NCBI GenBank assembly: GCA_900314975.1
Contig: OMXI01000005.1
Coordinates: 1 to 64,000 of the forward strand
Source of the DNA: an uncultured Eubacteriales bacterium
GTDB taxonomy: Bacteria > Bacillota > Clostridia > Oscillospirales > Ruminococcaceae
Length of the DNA stretch: 64,000 nt
Reading direction: 5' to 3'
Below, one piece after another: positions 61,229 through 64,000 of the stretch (within the stretch, counting starts at the first letter, position 1; each line of letters begins with the position of its first letter). The notes beneath the pieces were generated by a model. That model was not told where the DNA came from and did not search any database. It saw only the letters and a list, made by a program, of their open reading frames with translations. The position numbers and the translations under genes were made by a program.

Positions 61229-61236
61229 GTGATTAT

Positions 61237-62304
61237 ATGAATAACATTGAACTTATTGATACACTTGAAAAGACAGGACACCTTGATAAAGAGCAGTGGG
61301 TGCAGCTGTTTGATACCTTTACCGATGACGACAGGGCGTACGCTGCGCAAAAAGCATCAGCGGCGGCTGTTGCACAGTTCGGAAAGAGCATTTTTATACG
61401 CGGCATTGTCGAGTTCTCAAACGTGTGCAAAAATGACTGTCTTTACTGCGGCATAAGAAAATCCAACGCAAACTGCGAGCGATACCGCCTGACCAAAGAG
61501 CAGATACTTGACTGCTGCGACGCAGGCTATGAGTACGGTTTCCGCACCTTTGTGCTGCAAAGCGGCGAGGACAAAAGCTACAGCACCGACACGCTGTGCG
61601 ATATAGTTGCAAGCATAAAAAAAGCGCACCCCGACTGCGCGGTAACGCTGTCGGTAGGCGAGCTGGAGTATGACGACTACAAGCGCCTTTTTGACGCAGG
61701 TGCAGACAGGTATCTGCTGCGTCACGAAACGGCGGACGAGCAGCATTACGGCAAGCTGCACCCGAGCGAAATGTCGTGGGCGCACAGAATGAAATGTCTT
61801 GAACAGCTTAAAGAAATAGGCTACCAGACGGGCTGCGGAATGATGGTAGGTTCGCCGTTCCAGACGAGCGAACATCTGGCGCAGGATATGCTTTTCCTTG
61901 AGCGCTTCAAGCCGCAGATGATAGGTATGGGACCGTTTCTGCCGCACAAGGACACGCCGTTTAAGGACGAGCCTGCGGGCAGCTATGAGCTGACGCTGTT
62001 TCTTATAAGTCTTTGCAGGCTGATGCTGCCTGACTGTCTTATCCCTGCAACAACGGCGCTGGGTACGATAAGACCTGACGGCAGAGAAAAGGGAGTGCTT
62101 GCGGGCGCGAACGTCATAATGCCGAATCTTTCGCCGATAGATGTACGCAAAAAGTATCTGCTGTATGACGGCAAGATATGCACGGGCGACGAGTCGGCGC
62201 AGTGCAGGGCGTGCCTTGAAAGGCGTATGGAGTCGATAGGGTACAAGGTAGTTATTACAAGAGGAGACCATAAGAGTTATGATAAAGATAGCAGTTTACG
62301 GTAA
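61237..62304 (+). CDS. hydE: [FeFe]-hydrogenase radical SAM maturase HydE
   Basis: This protein of about 355 residues is the radical SAM enzyme HydE, which works with HydG and HydF to make the H-cluster dithiolate/diiron unit. The cluster motif is [15 protein letters not shown] (Cys-x3-Cys-x2-Cys) near residue 66. The [28 protein letters not shown] and IPATTALGT blocks match HydE closely. The start is either the ATG at 61237 or the GTG at 61225 that overlaps the hydF stop. hydG is not in the window. The end overlaps the NifH-like gene by 26 bases. Confidence 0.94.
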   Translation: MNNIELIDTLEKTGHLDKEQWVQLFDTFTDDDRAYAAQKASAAAVAQFGKSIFIRGIVEFSNVCKNDCLYCGIRKSNANCERYRLTKEQILDCCDAGYEYGFRTFVLQSGEDKSYSTDTLCDIVASIKKAHPDCAVTLSVGELEYDDYKRLFDAGADRYLLRHETADEQHYGKLHPSEMSWAHRMKCLEQLKEIGYQTGCGMMVGSPFQTSEHLAQDMLFLERFKPQMIGMGPFLPHKDTPFKDEPAGSYELTLFLISLCRLMLPDCLIPATTALGTIRPDGREKGVLAGANVIMPNLSPIDVRKKYLLYDGKICTGDESAQCRACLERRMESIGYKVVITRGDHKSYDKDSSLR

Positions 62305-63031
62305 GGGCGGCATAGGCAAGTCCACCACCGTTTCAAATCTGGCAGTTGCACTTGTCAGAAAGGGCTTGCGGGTGATGCAGATAGGCTGCGACCCAAAGGC
62401 TGATTCGACCTCGCTTCTCAACGGCGGCAGACGGATAAAGACAGTGCTTGACCTGGTGCGCGAGCGAGGAGACAAGTTCACACTCGAGGATATGGTAACG
62501 GTCAGCGAGGACGGTGTTTTCTGCGTTGAGGCAGGCGGTCCTATCCCGGGCTTGGGCTGCGCAGGGCGCGGCATTATAGCGGCGCTTGAAAGACTTGAAA
62601 AGAAAGGCGCGTATGAAAAGTACAAGCCCGATGTCGTGCTTTACGACGTGCTGGGCGACGTGGTTTGCGGCGGCTTTTCAATGCCCATGCACAAGGGCTA
62701 TGCGCAGAAGGTCTTTATAGTCACCTCGGGCGAAAAAATGGCTTGCTATGCGGCAGGCAATATCGCTATGGCGATAGAGAATTTCAAGGGCAGAGGGTAT
62801 GCACAGCTTGGCGGAATAATCCTTAACAGGCGAAATGTTGAGGACGAGCTTGAAAACGTGCAAACTCTCGCAAAGGATTTCAACACCGTTATTGTCGGTG
62901 ACCTTGAACGCAGCAGGCTTGTGCAGGAGTGCGACAGGCTTGGCACAACGGTGATGAACAAGTACCCTGACAGCGATATGGCAAAGCAGTATCAAAAGCT
63001 GGCTGACGAGATAATGAAAGGTTTTGAGTGA
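62279..63031 (+). CDS. NifH-like nitrogenase iron protein family ATPase
   Basis: This 250-residue protein is a NifH/CfbC/BchL-type electron donor. It has the P-loop [14 protein letters not shown] at residue 6, CDPKADST near 38, and both iron-sulfur ligand cysteines in LGCAGRGI near 95 and [15 protein letters not shown] near 130. It would form a dimer bridged by one [4Fe-4S] cluster and pass electrons to a nitrogenase component 1-like partner while hydrolysing ATP. It starts inside the end of hydE, and its own stop is one base before the component 1-like gene. Standard nif biosynthesis genes are not seen, so true nitrogen fixation is unlikely. Confidence 0.92.
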   Translation: MIKIAVYGKGGIGKSTTVSNLAVALVRKGLRVMQIGCDPKADSTSLLNGGRRIKTVLDLVRERGDKFTLEDMVTVSEDGVFCVEAGGPIPGLGCAGRGIIAALERLEKKGAYEKYKPDVVLYDVLGDVVCGGFSMPMHKGYAQKVFIVTSGEKMACYAAGNIAMAIENFKGRGYAQLGGIILNRRNVEDELENVQTLAKDFNTVIVGDLERSRLVQECDRLGTTVMNKYPDSDMAKQYQKLADEIMKGFE

Positions 63032-63032
63032 T

Positions 63033-64000
63033 ATGCTGAAAAAAGCAGGCGGAGAAGCAGCTGCACCTGTAGGTATAAAAATATCGCAGGCGGCTTTTCC
63101 GCGCCCGTTCGATACGGGACTTGAATACAGCCCGCCCGCACGCGGCGACTGGAACATAGTTCATATGGGACTGCTGATACCGCAGTCGCATCAGATATAT
63201 TTCTGTGCACAGGGCTGTCTGCGCGGCGTTGTGCAGACTACTGCCGAGATGGACGCGATGGACAGGCTCTCGTGGGCGTATCTTTGCGACGAGGACTACG
63301 CCGACGGCAGTATGGAGTACAACATAATCGACTCGGTTGCAGAGGTCATCAAGCGTATGAAAGAGCGCCCGCCGTGCATACTCGTCTTTTTGAGCTGTAT
63401 GCATCTGTTCGCAGGCGTGGATTTTGATATGATAATAGACGAGCTTGAAAGCAGGTTCGGCGGTATAGATTTCGTCAAGTGCTATATGACACCGACGATG
63501 CGCTTCAGCGGGCTTGCACCCGTGCCGACGATGTATAAGCAGATGTTTGTGCCGCTTCGCGAGTGCGAAAAAGACGGCGGTGTGAACATTATCGGATACA
63601 ACTGGGCTTTCGGCGAAAGCTGCGAGCTTGTAAGGATAATCAAAAGCGCAGGCGTTACACTTCGCCAGCTGCCGACGTGCGAAAGCTACGCGCAGTATCT
63701 TGATATGGCAAAGTCGGCAGTCAATATTGCTGTGATACCGGAGGCTCTGCCCGCGGCGGCGGAACTTGAACAGCGGCTGGGGCAGAAGCATCTGTACCTG
63801 CCTGTGAGCTGGGATTTTGAAAAGATAAAGGACAATTACAAGGCGCTTTGCGAATCGCTCGGCATACAAATGCCCGACCTCTCGCAAGAGCAAGCCGAGG
63901 CAAAGGCTGCGCTTGAAAAGGCGGCAGAGGCGCTCGGCGGCAGACCTGTTGCGGTGGACTTTGTGGCAGCGCACAAGCCGTTTGAGCTTTGCAGACTGCT
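63033..64000 (+). CDS. Nitrogenase component 1-like protein (partial)
   Basis: This open frame runs off the window after about 322 residues without a stop. Recognisable features are YFCAQGCLRGVVQTTAEM near residue 57, which places cysteines where component 1 proteins hold a cluster, and CILVFLSCMHLFAGVDFD near 110, similar to the STCxxxxGDD region of NifD/NifK. These put it in the nitrogenase component 1 type oxidoreductase family. It follows the NifH-like gene after one base, so the two would form an ATP-dependent reductase. The substrate is unknown; candidates in this superfamily include tetrapyrroles, sulfur compounds and unknown cofactors. Confidence 0.85.
   Translation, partial: MLKKAGGEAAAPVGIKISQAAFPRPFDTGLEYSPPARGDWNIVHMGLLIPQSHQIYFCAQGCLRGVVQTTAEMDAMDRLSWAYLCDEDYADGSMEYNIIDSVAEVIKRMKERPPCILVFLSCMHLFAGVDFDMIIDELESRFGGIDFVKCYMTPTMRFSGLAPVPTMYKQMFVPLRECEKDGGVNIIGYNWAFGESCELVRIIKSAGVTLRQLPTCESYAQYLDMAKSAVNIAVIPEALPAAAELEQRLGQKHLYLPVSWDFEKIKDNYKALCESLGIQMPDLSQEQAEAKAALEKAAEALGGRPVAVDFVAAHKPFELCRL

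Noticed and set aside
61417..62271. Long antisense open frame opposite hydE
   Set aside because: It is rich in Arg/His/Tyr, as expected for a shadow of a GC-rich gene, and hydE motifs on the + strand are decisive.
62889..63974. 361-residue antisense open frame opposite the nitrogenase-like genes
   Set aside because: It shows shadow composition (Arg, His, Cys) and no domain. The + strand frame carries component 1-like motifs.
62279..64000. Interpretation as genuine nitrogen-fixation nifHD
   Set aside because: The context is hydrogenase maturation, no nifE/N/B genes are visible, and component 1 motifs are divergent.

Overview
The window looks like chromosome from an endospore-lineage, strictly anaerobic Clostridia bacterium, most likely a gut Oscillospiraceae/Ruminococcus relative. 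The evidence is sigG, a Spo0A-type DNA-binding protein, a YlmC/YmxH-type gene, tepA-ylzJ, [FeFe]-hydrogenase maturases (hydE, hydF), and gene fusions that combine ispH with S1 domains and cmk with plsC. Species cannot be named from sequence alone.

Region 1 (1 to about 19.42 kb) is an integrated mobile/defence island. Its right boundary is a 47-nt 3' half of a tRNA-Trp gene (19375-19421) followed by what looks like the original tRNA terminator. This is the signature left when an element integrates into the 3' end of a tRNA. The integrase and the intact tRNA must lie left of the window. The island carries three units. (a) A DUF927-like P-loop ATPase is divergent, across 860 bp of repeat-rich regulatory DNA, from a 1001-residue single-subunit polymerase. 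That polymerase has the double-psi-barrel DxDGD signature and resembles eukaryotic RNA-dependent RNA polymerases and phage YonO; it is translationally coupled to a 280-residue protein of unknown function. (b) An AT-rich operon starts from its own promoter: C5 DNA methyltransferase, MutL/MORC-type GHKL ATPase, Z1 helicase-like protein, DUF4420 PD-(D/E)XK protein, AIPR protein and Vsr endonuclease, which is the Mza-type anti-phage system plus Vsr. Two possible restriction-related genes follow. (c) A RhuM-Fic gene is broken by one in-frame stop, next to a small HTH gene beside the attachment site.

Region 2 (19.4-33.6 kb) is chromosomal: tRNA-Ala(CGC), small regulators, CwlD amidase, release factor 3, a proline/glutamine repeat membrane protein, TrkH-TrkA potassium uptake, RNase Z, 8-oxoguanine glycosylase, and a 500-bp non-coding stretch with clustered TTTTCAACA repeats.

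Region 3 (33.6-54.6 kb) is mostly rightward housekeeping: RlmB, a membrane protein that looks like a catalytically dead P-type ATPase, a lipoprotein, TepA-YlzJ, UppP, FtsK/SpoIIIE, an MBL hydrolase with DUF3006, an RpiR regulator, a HI0933-type flavoprotein, Cmk-PlsC, IspH-S1, a class A PBP, a THUMP methyltransferase and a HAD phosphatase.

Region 4 (54.6-59.5 kb) is mainly leftward: rpsB-tsf with a leader, a YlmC/YmxH protein, a Spo0A-like protein with a degenerate receiver domain, and sigG.

Region 5 (59.57-64 kb) is one rightward operon from a near-consensus promoter: TM1266-type hydrogenase regulator, hydF, hydE, then a NifH-like Fe protein and the start of a nitrogenase component 1-like protein that runs off the window. 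The strongest candidates for undescribed biology are the mobile RDR-like polymerase module, the HydEF/nitrogenase-like operon, and the pseudo-P-type ATPase. No CRISPR array, rRNA gene or insertion sequence was seen.
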